Shown here: positions 1 to 10,000 of the stretch, in pieces
Layout of the letters: each line of letters starts with the position of its first letter
Numbering within the stretch: position 1 is the first letter of the stretch
Assembly: GCA_002786165.1 (NCBI GenBank)
Contig: PEQK01000016.1
Span: 56,786-120,785, forward strand
Reading direction: 5' to 3'
From: Legionella sp.
Lineage (GTDB): Bacteria > Pseudomonadota > Gammaproteobacteria > Legionellales > Legionellaceae
DNA: 64,000 nucleotides
Position numbers and translations under genes: made by a program
The notes under the pieces: generated by a model
What the model was told of the DNA's origin: nothing
What the model saw: the letters and a program-made list of their open reading frames with translations, nothing else
The model's database searches: none

Positions 1-2
1 AA

Positions 3-194
3 GACACGTTGTCATTGTTTGTTTTTCTCATTCATCAGTTTCACGGCGAAGCAAAACGTTTGGAATCTCAAGCGGATCTCATGTGGGTTAAACCCCATGA
101 ATTAAGGCAATTTCAATTTCCTGCTACCAATCAGAGCATTTTAACCTGGATAGATGAGCATTTTTCATCAAAAATAGACAATCGAGCTTGCTGA
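3..194 (+). CDS. mutT: MutT-like Nudix hydrolase, C-terminal fragment (starts before the window)
   Basis: The reading frame is open from the first full codon and stops with TGA at 192-194, so this is the 3' end of a gene. The residues GEAKRLESQ, then WV, then a late FPATN before the stop match the end of MutT-type 8-oxo-dGTP diphosphatases, where the segment 'GE..G.E.Q...W' is followed by 'FP.AN..I'. In that family the enzyme removes oxidised dGTP from the nucleotide pool. The Nudix box itself lies outside the window, so another Nudix enzyme is possible. Confidence 0.6.
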   Translation, partial: DTLSLFVFLIHQFHGEAKRLESQADLMWVKPHELRQFQFPATNQSILTWIDEHFSSKIDNRAC

Positions 195-217
195 GCTTGT
201 GAATCCAATCAATCATC

Positions 218-237
218 AGTATGATAACTATCATACT
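218..237. promoter_or_regulatory. Perfect 8-bp inverted repeat just upstream of dapA
   Basis: AGTATGAT, a 4-base loop, then ATCATACT. It lies between the mutT-like stop (194) and the dapA start (257), ending 19 bases before the ATG. It could be an operator or a weak terminator for the upstream gene. The following bases contain only a short T stretch, so termination is not obvious. Confidence 0.35.
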
Positions 238-256
238 ATTTCCTTGTGGATAAACC

Positions 257-1141
257 ATGTTTCGTGGAAGCATTGTTGCATTAATCACTCCCCTGTTAGA
301 TGATCAAATTGATGTAGAGCGTCTACGTGAATTAGTGGAATACCACATTGAAAATGGCACTCACGCTATTGTTGCAGCTGGCACAACAGGTGAATCAGGC
401 ACCTTAAGCCTACAAGAACAAATTTTGGTTATCAAAACCGTGATTGATCAAGCCAAAGAACGTATTCCCGTGATTGCTGGAACTGCAAAAAATGCCACTC
501 ATGATTGCATTCATTTGACTCAAACAGCGATGGAATTAGGTGCGCATGCTGCATTGATCATGACCCCTGCTTATATCAAACCCACACAAGAAGGTTTATA
601 CCAGCATTATCGCGCCATTGCCGAGGCTGTGGCCATCCCTATTATTTTGTATAATGTCCCGAGCCGAACAAGCTGTGATTTATTACCTGAAACTGTCGCG
701 AGACTCAGTACGATTTCTAATATCGTTGGGATCAAAGAAGCAACCGGTCAATTGACCAGATTACAACAATTACTAGCCATAGGACATGCTGCCATTGACA
801 TTTACAGTGGCGATGATATCACGGCTGCAGAATGGTTATTGGCTGGCGCCAAAGGTGTGATTTCTGTGACGGCGAATATTGCCCCGAAACAAATGGCAAA
901 ACTTTGCGATACTGCTATGGATGGGCAAAAAGAACTGTGCTTGAGCATTCAAGAACAACTATTGCCATTGCATCAACAATTATTTGTAGAAACCAATCCA
1001 ATTCCGGTAAAATGGGCAGCTTATAAAATGGGCCTGATCAATGATGAAATCCGGCCCCCTATGACCCGCCTATCCGAATCACACCGAGCTAAGTTAGAAG
1101 AGCTTTTAGTAGGTTTAGATTTGATGCGTCTCACTGTTTAA
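257..1141 (+). CDS. dapA: 4-hydroxy-tetrahydrodipicolinate synthase
   Basis: DapA condenses pyruvate with L-aspartate semialdehyde, the first committed step to lysine and diaminopimelate for peptidoglycan. The 294-residue length is normal for the family. Family motifs are in order: GTTGES near residue 43 (the threonine pair of the catalytic relay), the YNVPSRT segment near residue 133 carrying the catalytic tyrosine, and GIKEATG near 160 carrying the Schiff-base lysine. The ATG follows a weak purine-rich site (GTGGAT). A small lipoprotein gene follows after 16 bases, the same order as dapA-bamC in enterobacteria, so the two are probably one operon. Confidence 0.97.
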   Translation: MFRGSIVALITPLLDDQIDVERLRELVEYHIENGTHAIVAAGTTGESGTLSLQEQILVIKTVIDQAKERIPVIAGTAKNATHDCIHLTQTAMELGAHAALIMTPAYIKPTQEGLYQHYRAIAEAVAIPIILYNVPSRTSCDLLPETVARLSTISNIVGIKEATGQLTRLQQLLAIGHAAIDIYSGDDITAAEWLLAGAKGVISVTANIAPKQMAKLCDTAMDGQKELCLSIQEQLLPLHQQLFVETNPIPVKWAAYKMGLINDEIRPPMTRLSESHRAKLEELLVGLDLMRLTV

Positions 1142-1157
1142 TGATAAGAGGTATAGA

Positions 1158-1409
1158 TTGAAAGCACTAGTATGGATGATTAGTTTGAGCAGTATGTTAG
1201 CGGGCTGTCAGATTTTGTCGACGACAGAATACGCCACCAATAACAGAGATCAATATTTGCAAAGCCGTAACGGCCCTGGTTTGGTGATACCCAAGCCACT
1301 GAGCGATTCCAACATCAGCGAATTCTACAGATTACCCGATCAAACCCAACCCGCAAGAATAGGCATCACCCCGCCCGTGGTTGATGCGCATAAGTCAAAC
1401 GAGTCTTAA
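1158..1409 (+). CDS. Short NlpB/BamC-like lipoprotein
   Basis: An 83-residue protein starting at TTG, with a hydrophobic signal segment and a lipobox (LAGC, Cys at residue 17), so it is probably an outer-membrane lipoprotein. After the lipobox, the TEYATNNRDQYLQS stretch followed by L.IP.PLSD resembles the N-terminal strand of BamC, the part that contacts BamD in the outer-membrane assembly complex. The globular domains of enterobacterial BamC are absent, so this is either a natural short form or a degenerate one. Position directly after dapA supports the BamC link. The TTG start is required because no ATG precedes the signal peptide in frame. Confidence 0.6.
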   Translation: MKALVWMISLSSMLAGCQILSTTEYATNNRDQYLQSRNGPGLVIPKPLSDSNISEFYRLPDQTQPARIGITPPVVDAHKSNES

Positions 1410-1511
1410 TGCCATTTGAGAAGAACACTTATTTCCGATATGCTATGGATGACTGGCGGTCAGATTTTGATAGGAACAATTCAAAAATCTGAAGCTTCTT
1501 CTATCAAATTG

Positions 1512-1523
1512 GACTAGATGGCC
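1512..1523 (+). repeat. Short near-direct repeat, copy 1
   Basis: GACTAGATGGCC here and GACTAGATGGTC at 2245-2256 differ at one of 12 bases and bracket the decayed block. They could be a footprint of past insertion or deletion. The match is short and chance is a real alternative. Confidence 0.2.
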
Positions 1524-1573
1524 AGCGGAACGTAGTGCTGCTCAATATTATGCAACGCTAAGGACCTAATAAT

Positions 1574-1837
1574 ATGCCTTACCTTATCTATGCACGTGAC
1601 TTTGATGATATGGACTCACAACGAGAACAAATACGGGAGGTTCATCGTGAGCATTTACGAAGTATAGGGGATAAATTACTTGCTTCAGGGGCTTTGCTTG
1701 ATGACGACGGTATAACAGTCATTGGGGGGTATCAGTTTAATTGATACTGAAGACCGCAATGAAGCCAAGAAATTTGCGCTTATGGAAAAGCTAGTTTACG
1801 TAAGGAAACATTGATTTTAAAATGGCGACAAAGATAG
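1574..1837 (+). pseudogene. YciI-family (YCII domain) protein, frameshifted
   Basis: Translation from ATG 1574 gives MPYLIYARDFDD, then REQIREVHREHL, then a LLASGAL segment and DDDGITVIGG, which is the N-terminal two thirds of a YCII-domain protein (small ferredoxin-like-fold proteins). After the run of six G the frame runs into a stop at about 1743. One frame shift recovers SLIDTEDRNEAKKFA, and a second recovers ASLRKETLILKWRQR and a stop at 1837. Together these rebuild a full-length family member, so two indels have inactivated it. The first indel sits in a G homopolymer. No intact copy is seen nearby. Confidence 0.75.
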
Positions 1838-2030
1838 TGGAACGGTAATTTTTTAAAAAATCAACTCTGAAAAAAGTCAGGCTAAGACCCAAGAAGACTT
1901 TACCGAATTTTTTAAACAATTAAAGCGACGAGGTCTGGAGGCCCTTTGATCTTCTTTCAAGCTGACGAATCCTTTTTCTAGCTCTTTTACTCGACTCATT
2001 GTAACCACTTTCCTTCGTTTTTCATGACAA
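1838..2030. other. Degenerate intergenic DNA without an intact gene
   Basis: This stretch lies between the broken YciI gene and the minus-strand remnant. Short open frames exist on both strands but none has a ribosome site together with a recognisable product. It looks like decayed coding sequence at the edge of the NRPS island. Confidence 0.4.
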
Positions 2031-2224
2031 TTAACCTCCCTGTCTCCATCGACTTCCTCCATTGAAATAATTGACTAGGCGATAATCCATGTCTTCTTCA
2101 AATAAAGATACCAATACCCCTGGGTGGTATGTTTCATTCACAATCTGTTGTTTCTCAAAGTCGTCTATCTCTTTCGCTTCTGCGTCGAGTGGATTATTTC
2201 AGTTATTTCTGTCGCGTTCATCAT
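2031..2224 (-). pseudogene. Small unknown gene remnant, frameshifted
   Basis: On the minus strand a good ribosome-binding site (AGGAGT at 2231-2236) precedes ATG 2224, but the frame stops after 19 codons at 2165. Shifting frame near codon 13 gives another 50 or so codons (AKEIDDFEKQQIVNETYHPG, then LVSLFEEDMDYRLVNYF) to a stop at 2031. The good start site with a broken body suggests a former small gene. I do not recognise the family. Confidence 0.3.
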
Positions 2225-2244
2225 AGTTATACTCCTAGTATTTT

Positions 2245-2256
2245 GACTAGATGGTC
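2245..2256 (+). repeat. Short near-direct repeat, copy 2
   Basis: Partner of 1512-1523, with 11 of 12 bases the same. It lies between the minus-strand remnant and the 3' end of the first NRPS gene. Confidence 0.2.
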
Positions 2257-2312
2257 CGGTTTTTGAGGGGGCATTCCAGATAGATTGAATTGGTACTAAA
2301 AAATCGGGCAGG

Positions 2313-5300
2313 TCAATTGCACAACGTCTTATCAAGATAAGTAAGAATACTGTCGTTAGAAATTGGTTTCCATTCAAATCCTAGATATTTTAAAATATAG
2401 CTTGTCTTATCTTGTAAAACTTTAATACTTGTTATTTTATTATGATGTTCATTCAGCCAGCCTTTATGAAGCAGATAACGATCGATGATCTCTTGATAAA
2501 GAGGATTATTTAAATGAGTAACAAGGGAAGAGATAAAGTTATTGAAAGTAACCTTTTTAACATTAAAAAGGTTACTTTCTGATAAAATATTTCCCAAATT
2601 ACAGAATATGGGATTAAAAATATGAAATGTTTGATCGTGCGTTATTTGCTTGTCAAATAGTTTTATTATAGCTTCTGCTGTTAAATCAACAGGAGAAATT
2701 TCTTCGATACCAACTTCTTCTGCAACCAGATTTAATTTGACCAAACAATTCAGCCTAGTATAAAAAGCATTTTCGTGTATATTTTCTTGAGCGCGCGAAT
2801 TCCTGGCAATAAAAGCTAAATTACCGACTCGATAAATATTGCTATTTATGCCATATTTTCTATATTTTCTTGTAATAGTTTCACCTTCATATTTCGTCCT
2901 AACATATACGTTAGAGTGTTCTTTTAAATTGTCGCCATTGTCATCTTCAGTAAAAAGATAATAATCAACACTCGGAATGAATGCTTCACTCAACACAGAT
3001 ACAGTAGAAATATAATGAAAATTTTTCATTTTTGTAAGTTTAGAAAGCTCTAATAAATTAATTGTTGCCTGCACGTTTGCGGAATAAAATATATTATAAT
3101 CACCGTAGTGCTTTGTCAGAGCTGCTGAATGAATAATGCTGTCAATTTTCGTAATAAGATATTGATATTTTTCTGATGGAATGCCTAGTTTTACTTCTTC
3201 AATATTTCCTGAAAATACAAAAAGTCGGGAATTATTAAAAGCTTTTAAACACTTATCAAAATAATATTTAAATTTTAAATTGACGCGAGCAAAGGCGTCT
3301 GCATCTGAATTAGCTCTAACTATTAAATGCACATTATAGCTAGTAGAATCTAGTAAAACATTTAATATGTTACATCCTAAAAAACCAGTAGCACCAGTCA
3401 ATAAAATGTTATTAATAGGAATTTTTTTATCTTCTATTTTTAACAACTGTATATTTTTTAAGTAATAATCATGTTTTTCTTGGAATTTTTTCTCGTTTTC
3501 TACGATAGTTTTTGGAGCTTTATAATGGTTTTTTATTTTTTCTAAGTTTTTTTTCAAATTATTTTTAATAAAAGGGATGCTATCGGCGATTTTTTTTGGA
3601 GTTTTAAAATGATAGATATCAGCAACATTAATATCAAAATTATTTTGTAAAATTGAAACTAAGCTTATTGATCTAATTGAATTACCACCTAACTTAAAAA
3701 AATTATCATAAATACCAATTTTATTTATCATCAATATTTTAGAAAATGCATTACAAATTATTTTTTCTCTTTCGTTTGTAGGTGGGATGTAGTTTTCAGT
3801 GTTACTGAACTTGGGGGCAGGTAATGCGGTTCTATCTAATTTTCCATTAGGGTTTATGGGTAAACGAGTTAAATGAATTAAAATATCGGGTAACATATAA
3901 TCTGGTAGATGCAATGATAAGTATTCTTGCAAAATTAATTCGTCAATATGTTCATTTGCTACATAATATCCGACTAAGAAAGAATGATTAAGATTATTAT
4001 CGGTTGTATCAATAGATTTTTTTACCATTACGATGGCGTGTTTAATACCGGAGTATTTCATCAACGTCGCTTCTATTTCTCCTAGTTCGATACGATGTCC
4101 TCTGATTTTAACTTGGAAATCATTTCTTCCAATATATTCAATATTGCCATTAGGCGTCCATTTAACAAGATCACCAGTTTGATATAATTGAAAATTTTTA
4201 CTACGGTCTTTGTCTTGATTTGTTTGAAAAGGGTTCGGAATAAACTTCTCTTTTGTTAATTGGGCTTGATTTAGATACCCACGTGCTAATCCTGCGCCCC
4301 CAATATACAATTCACCTGTAATGCCAATGGGTTGCGGCATTAAATCTGCATTTAACACGTAGGCAGTTGTGTTTGATAGTGGTTTTCCGATGATTTCAAC
4401 CTCACTAGCTTGAAGACGTAGGCCGGTTGTATAAATAGATGTTTCTGTAGGCCCATAATAATTATATAAATTAATTTTTTTTGACCAATAAGAAGCGGTT
4501 TCTTTATCGCAAGGTTCTCCAGCATAAATAATACCTAGTAAGGATGGATATTCAATTTTAGGTAAATTGGCTAGGAGCACAGGCGGTAAATATATGTAAT
4601 TAATTCTATTTAAATTAATATATTGGCTCGTCAGCAGTACATCTTTTCGTAATGTATTACTTAATAAGTGTAATTCATTACCAGTAATGAGCGGTACAAA
4701 AAACTCTGAAACAGATACATCAAAAGCATAACTAGTAAAAGCAGTCATTTTTAATGGATTATTCGTATTGGGCCTTATGTACACATGAGTTGTAAGGAAA
4801 ACAATAGTATTGAGCGCGCTGTGATTTTCAATCATAACCCCTTTGGGTTTACCTGTAGTGCCACTCGTGTAAATTACATAAGCGAGATTTGTACTCGTAC
4901 TAGCATTAATCAGATTGGATTTTTCAAATTTAGCTATTTCATTTTGAGTGTTTACACTATCAATTTTAATAATCTTTAGGGTTGTCTCAGGCTGTGCATG
5001 CTGAAAGATAAAGGATAATATACCTTGATGGGCTTCATTGATAACAATGATATCAGCTTGAGTGTCTTGTAGAATATAGCTTATTCTTTCTGATGGATAA
5101 CTTAAATCTAACGGCACGTAAGCGCCACCAGTTTTTAATATAGCAAGTATAGTTATTATAGTATGTTCATTTCTATCTAATAATAATGCCACTAGATCAT
5201 CTGGTTTTATTTTATAATTTTCAGACAAAAAACGGGCCAGTTGATTGGATTTTTCATTAAGTTCGTTATATGTGTATTTTAGGTTCTCAAATACTAAAGC

Positions 5301-6638
5301 CAACTGCTCGGGGGTTTTGAGTACTTGCTCTTCAAATAGATCAATAAGCTTTTTATCTTGAATAAAAGGCTCTTTTGTTTGATTGAAATCATACAAAATT
5401 TGGTTTTTTTCGGCTTCAAAAGTTAAATCGATTTGTGTTAATAAAAGATAAGGATTATTTAATAATTTAGATAAAAAATTAAAAAATCGATGTAATAATA
5501 ATGAACTAACGTATTTTGGAAATAGATTGGAAGAAATATCTGCACTAAAAAAAAGTTGCTGTTCATTTTCTTTATACTTAATACTGAGAACAGAGTCTGC
5601 AATTTGTGGAAAACCTTTGCTTGGAATATTTTTCCCATTAATAACTAAATCTTTAACTTTTGCATAATTAGAATTAGCAAAGCTTGAAATTGATTTAATA
5701 TTAGAGTTTCGTTTTAGACGGGCTAATTTTTTGAAAAAATTTATTTTTTTATGACATTTATTAATAGTAGTTGAATAGGTGTCTTGCGCTAAAAAATTGA
5801 ATGGTAAAGTGATGTAATTGACAAAACAGCCTTGAAGTGTTTTTTGTGTGCGAATATTGATCGGGTAATTAACTAATGAATGCTTTTGATCATGTAGTTT
5901 TGCAATAAAAATACTCCATGCTACCAGTAATAAATTGAATATACTGATATGAGTTTGTTTGTTTGTAGAAATTAGTTTCTGATAAATAAAATCGGGTAAT
6001 GTTTCAGAATAATACAAAATATCATCACTAGAATGCATGTTATAAAAAGGTATGTCGGTAGACATTTTATCTATTGTTTGATTGTAGGTAGTGAGTGAAA
6101 GATCGATATCACTAACCTCCATAAGAGGAGGTTCTTGAGCAACTTGGAATGCATAAGAAGTATCACTAACGTGGGTTATTTCCTCTTTGGCGATCATTTT
6201 ATTTAAATCACCTATAAATTGTTCTAAAGTATGCCCATCCATCAATATATGATGAATATTAAATAGCAATGAGTAATTTTTTGTATCTGTTAGTTCGATC
6301 ACGTTGAGTTTAATAGAAGAGGTTGTCAGTGTATGCTGTTTATTGATCAGGGCTTTTTCAAGTATTTCTAACTCATCTGTAGATGAGTTGTGATAATAAA
6401 TTTCAGCTGGTAAATCTTGGTGAATGTGGCTTATTAATTTATCGTTTTCTAAAGCAAAGGTTTGTCTTAAATGTGCTTTTAATTTAATTAGTTTTTGTAG
6501 ATTTTCAACTATCGATTTAACGTGCAACTGTTCTTTTACCAAATAAGAAAAACAAAGATTATAACAACAGAAGCTTGATTCTATTTGTCGGGATAAATAA
6601 AACGGCAAAAGACTATTATGAGTAAAATGTTTTGTCAT
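2313..6638 (-). CDS. Single-module NRPS with terminal reductase (C-A-T-R), copy 1
   Basis: A 1441-residue nonribosomal peptide synthetase module. The condensation domain (about 5-410) keeps its catalytic HHxxxDG motif (HHILMDG, 129-135). The adenylation domain (about 430-940) has A3 YTSGTTGKPKG near 590, A5 YYGPTE near 728, A7 YQTGD near 819 and A10 NGKLDR near 931. The carrier protein has LGGNS near 983-987, with the pantetheine serine. The reductase domain (about 1075-1441) begins with TGATGFLG and has YVRTK as its YxxxK catalytic pair. The family reductively releases the bound acyl chain as an aldehyde or alcohol. Pocket residues aligned to GrsA read D-V-S-Y-I-A-Y-I-Y-K, which I cannot assign. 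It is divergent from its paralogue at 7055. The C domain starts the protein, so its donor must come in trans or be an acyl starter. Confidence 0.93.
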   Translation of the reverse strand: MTKHFTHNSLLPFYLSRQIESSFCCYNLCFSYLVKEQLHVKSIVENLQKLIKLKAHLRQTFALENDKLISHIHQDLPAEIYYHNSSTDELEILEKALINKQHTLTTSSIKLNVIELTDTKNYSLLFNIHHILMDGHTLEQFIGDLNKMIAKEEITHVSDTSYAFQVAQEPPLMEVSDIDLSLTTYNQTIDKMSTDIPFYNMHSSDDILYYSETLPDFIYQKLISTNKQTHISIFNLLLVAWSIFIAKLHDQKHSLVNYPINIRTQKTLQGCFVNYITLPFNFLAQDTYSTTINKCHKKINFFKKLARLKRNSNIKSISSFANSNYAKVKDLVINGKNIPSKGFPQIADSVLSIKYKENEQQLFFSADISSNLFPKYVSSLLLHRFFNFLSKLLNNPYLLLTQIDLTFEAEKNQILYDFNQTKEPFIQDKKLIDLFEEQVLKTPEQLALVFENLKYTYNELNEKSNQLARFLSENYKIKPDDLVALLLDRNEHTIITILAILKTGGAYVPLDLSYPSERISYILQDTQADIIVINEAHQGILSFIFQHAQPETTLKIIKIDSVNTQNEIAKFEKSNLINASTSTNLAYVIYTSGTTGKPKGVMIENHSALNTIVFLTTHVYIRPNTNNPLKMTAFTSYAFDVSVSEFFVPLITGNELHLLSNTLRKDVLLTSQYINLNRINYIYLPPVLLANLPKIEYPSLLGIIYAGEPCDKETASYWSKKINLYNYYGPTETSIYTTGLRLQASEVEIIGKPLSNTTAYVLNADLMPQPIGITGELYIGGAGLARGYLNQAQLTKEKFIPNPFQTNQDKDRSKNFQLYQTGDLVKWTPNGNIEYIGRNDFQVKIRGHRIELGEIEATLMKYSGIKHAIVMVKKSIDTTDNNLNHSFLVGYYVANEHIDELILQEYLSLHLPDYMLPDILIHLTRLPINPNGKLDRTALPAPKFSNTENYIPPTNEREKIICNAFSKILMINKIGIYDNFFKLGGNSIRSISLVSILQNNFDINVADIYHFKTPKKIADSIPFIKNNLKKNLEKIKNHYKAPKTIVENEKKFQEKHDYYLKNIQLLKIEDKKIPINNILLTGATGFLGCNILNVLLDSTSYNVHLIVRANSDADAFARVNLKFKYYFDKCLKAFNNSRLFVFSGNIEEVKLGIPSEKYQYLITKIDSIIHSAALTKHYGDYNIFYSANVQATINLLELSKLTKMKNFHYISTVSVLSEAFIPSVDYYLFTEDDNGDNLKEHSNVYVRTKYEGETITRKYRKYGINSNIYRVGNLAFIARNSRAQENIHENAFYTRLNCLVKLNLVAEEVGIEEISPVDLTAEAIIKLFDKQITHDQTFHIFNPIFCNLGNILSESNLFNVKKVTFNNFISSLVTHLNNPLYQEIIDRYLLHKGWLNEHHNKITSIKVLQDKTSYILKYLGFEWKPISNDSILTYLDKTLCN

Positions 6639-7054
6639 ATGATTTTAAGCCTCTTGGAATTTATTTGCTATGTTTTAATTTTACCAATTAATAGGAGTAA
6701 TATAATCCTATAAACATCAGATTTTACTAACATAAAATAAAGAGGGTGGTTTTTGAAGTATTAAAAAAATTCCTATTAAACTAGAGAAGGCATCCCGATT
6801 TTAAATTATCTCTTAAACATTATCATTCATTTTCTAAGCAGAAATTTTGCAATTTATTTGTAATAATGTAGACGATTTTCATCAGTATTTTTAAAAGCAT
6901 TTGATTTCACACGGATTTCTATGATTTTTCCCCAACATAATTTGTACGCTAATTATCTTACTTTATATTTAGTGAATGATCGCCAGTAGACAATAATTGG
7001 AAAAAAACTCATGATTATACTAAATGTTTAAAAATAAATATTAAAACGGAAATC
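6639..7054. promoter_or_regulatory. AT-rich divergent promoter region between two NRPS genes
   Basis: These 416 bases separate two head-to-head NRPS genes and must hold both promoters. The minus-strand gene has an AGAGG site about 10 bases before its start; the plus-strand gene has GGAA five bases before its ATG. TAGACA at 6987-6992 followed after 17 bases by CATGAT is one possible plus-strand promoter, and TATACT occurs at 7016-7021. I see no open frame or strong inverted repeat. Confidence 0.45.
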
Positions 7055-10000
7055 ATGACACACAACACATATTATCCTCATAACCATTTATTACCGTTTT
7101 ACACTAGATGGCAAATAACACCTGAAAATACAAATTATAATTTGTCATTTTATTATCAATTAACAACTCATGATGAAACGAAACTTCTGATTAAAAGTGT
7201 TGAAACAGTCATTCGTTTGATGCCAAATTTAAGACAAACATTTAGCATTAATGACAAACAACTCATTGCAACTATTCATCCTGAATTACCTGCTAATATC
7301 AGTTATTTCAATACATCTTCAGAAAATATTGAAGAATTATTAAATAAATTAGCTTGCGTCCCCCACGATCTCAATAAGTCATTAATTCATTTAAATATCA
7401 TAAAATGTAATGATTATTTTGTAACTCTTTTCAACATCCATCACATCATAATGGACGGCTCAGGGCTTGATCAATTTATAGATAATTTAAATAAATTGAT
7501 TAACAAAAAAAATGTTTCTCTTATAAAGCCTGAAGAATATATAAAATTAGCAAAAAATGAATCACTGAAAATCAATGATGTGCTAAAGAAATCTAATGAT
7601 TATTTGACTCATTTGAATCATACGTTACAGTCATGCGCTTATAAAAAACCAAACAATTCGTCATGCCTACATTATAAGAAATTAATAGATAAAAACCTGT
7701 ATGATACTCTTACTAAATTTAGCAAATCGCAATCTATCAGCTTATTTAATTTATTGCTAATTGCAAACAATATCTTTATTTCTAAATTATTTAACCATGA
7801 AAACTCCATAATAAATTACCCTGTCAATATCAGAACCAACAAGAAACTTGACGGATGTTTTGTTAAATTAATACCATTTTTTTTAAAAAAAACCTCAAAA
7901 GATACTTTTTTGTCTCTAATTTCATCTTTTAAAACTGACTTGGAATTTTACAAACAATTATCAAAAACAAATGATACTTACCCTAACGAACTCTATGAAT
8001 GTCCGAGCTTTGCAGAATCTAGCATAGCAAAACCATTACCACTTTTATTTGATAATAAATCCTATTCTTCTTCCCCTTTTCCACAAATTGCAGAGTCAAT
8101 TCTTAGTATCAAATACAGAGTTTTAGATAATACTATTTATTTCACTTGTGACGTATTAGTTGAGTTATTTCCTGAATACTTGTCTGAAACTATTTTAGAT
8201 AGATATTTAAACCTTCTGACTTGTCTAATAGAAAATAATACAAAAAAGACAACAGGTTTGTCTCTACTATCTCCTCAAGAAGAAATTAACCTTATTAATA
8301 GTATCAATAAAAATTATCGTGCTTATCCAAAGCATAAATCTGTATGCCAAATCATTGAAGAATACTCTGCAATAAACCCTGATAGTATTGCACTAATTTA
8401 TGATGATCAAAGACTGACCTATTCCGAACTCAACAAAAAAGCCAATCAAATTGCTAATTTTTTAATCGAAAAACAAAAGCTCCGCCCTAATGATTTTATA
8501 GCATTGTTTTTTTCAAGAAACATGTCGGTGATTATTGCAATGTTAGCTGTTTTAAAAACAGGTGCGGCTTACGTAAGCTTATCTAAAAACTCACCAGATG
8601 ACAGAATTAAGCATGTGATTGATGATACAAAAACAAAATTAATCCTTGGTGAATCAAATCTTCTTCTTCGAACACATAAAATTTTTGAAACATATAATGA
8701 AATTGAATATATTGCCCTTGATGAGCCTTATGATTTTCTGAAAAACATATCAACAGAAAATCTTTCTATTCAAATTAAACCCGAGAGCTTGGCTCATATC
8801 ATCTATACCAGTGGGACCACCGGTTTACCTAAAGGCGTGATGATTGATCATAAAAACATTCTATCTTTAGTAATTAATACCTCTTACTTTACAGCAAATG
8901 AACTTGATACATTTGCATTGTTTGCAGATCTAACCTTTGATGCAGCTACATTTGAAATTTGGGGGGCGTTATTAAATGGTGCCAAATTATTTATTCCTCG
9001 CGATCGATTAGAAATTTTTGCTAACACCGTTAAATTTAAAGAAATGATATCCATAAATAATGTCACTATTCTCTTGTTAACTAAAACAATATTCGATCAA
9101 TTATACTATGCCGATGAAACACTTTTCAGCGCATTAAACTATTTACTCATTGGTGGAGAAGCGCTGAATAAATCTATAATTGACAAATTGTCCGCATCTC
9201 AACATAAGCCTACCCACTTAATTAATGCCTATGGCCCTACAGAAAACACCACAATAAGCACAAGCTATGAGATTTCTTACGACTATTTAAAAAAACAAAA
9301 AACTGTACCTATTGGAACTGCAATTTCTAATAGAGCCGCATATGTTCTAGACATTAATTTAAATCCATTACCTATAGGTGTAGTTGGAGAGTTATTTGTA
9401 GGGGGCGATGGACTTTCTAGTGGATACCTTAACCAAAAAAAACTATCAAAAGAAAAGTTTATTTCTAACCCTCTGTATAAATATAATAAAAAACTGATTA
9501 CAAAAAATCAAAAATTATACAAAACAGGTGATCTAGCTAAAATCTTAGACAAAGAAGGTCATATTGAGTTTATCGGTAGAAATGATTTTCAGATAAAAAT
9601 AAGAGGATATCGCATAGAAAGCAGTGAAATTGAAAACCAATTGATGACGTACCCAAAAATAGTGCACGCAATCGTTTTAACAAGTAATCAAATATCTGCA
9701 AAAACAGAAGAAATTTATTTAATAGCCTATTATAAATCAGTTAATAATAGTGCAATAAATGAAGATTTATTAGAGGGGCATTTGCGAAAAGTATTGCCCG
9801 ACTATATGATCCCTTCTGTTTTTGTTTTATTAGCTGATATCCCAAAAACACCCACAGGTAAATTAGATATTAAAGCATTACCTGCGCCCAAAAGATCTCA
9901 GTTAATCCATATTGAAAAACCTATTAATTTGAAACAACAAATAATTTGTGATGCTTACTCCAAAGTCCTGGGGATTCAAGAAATTGGAATAAACAGCGAT

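Noticed and set aside
1864..1960. Possible IS256-type transposase fragment (FTEFFKQLKRRGLEAL on the plus strand)
   Set aside because: The short match to the 'DLKRRGL' region of IS256 transposases is not supported by further motifs on either side, and stops and frame changes follow at once.
1512..2256. Insertion-sequence ends at the two GACTAGATGG copies
   Set aside because: The core is only 12 bases, one base differs, no terminal inverted repeats or transposase lie between, and CTAGATGG also occurs within the NRPS gene near 7102.
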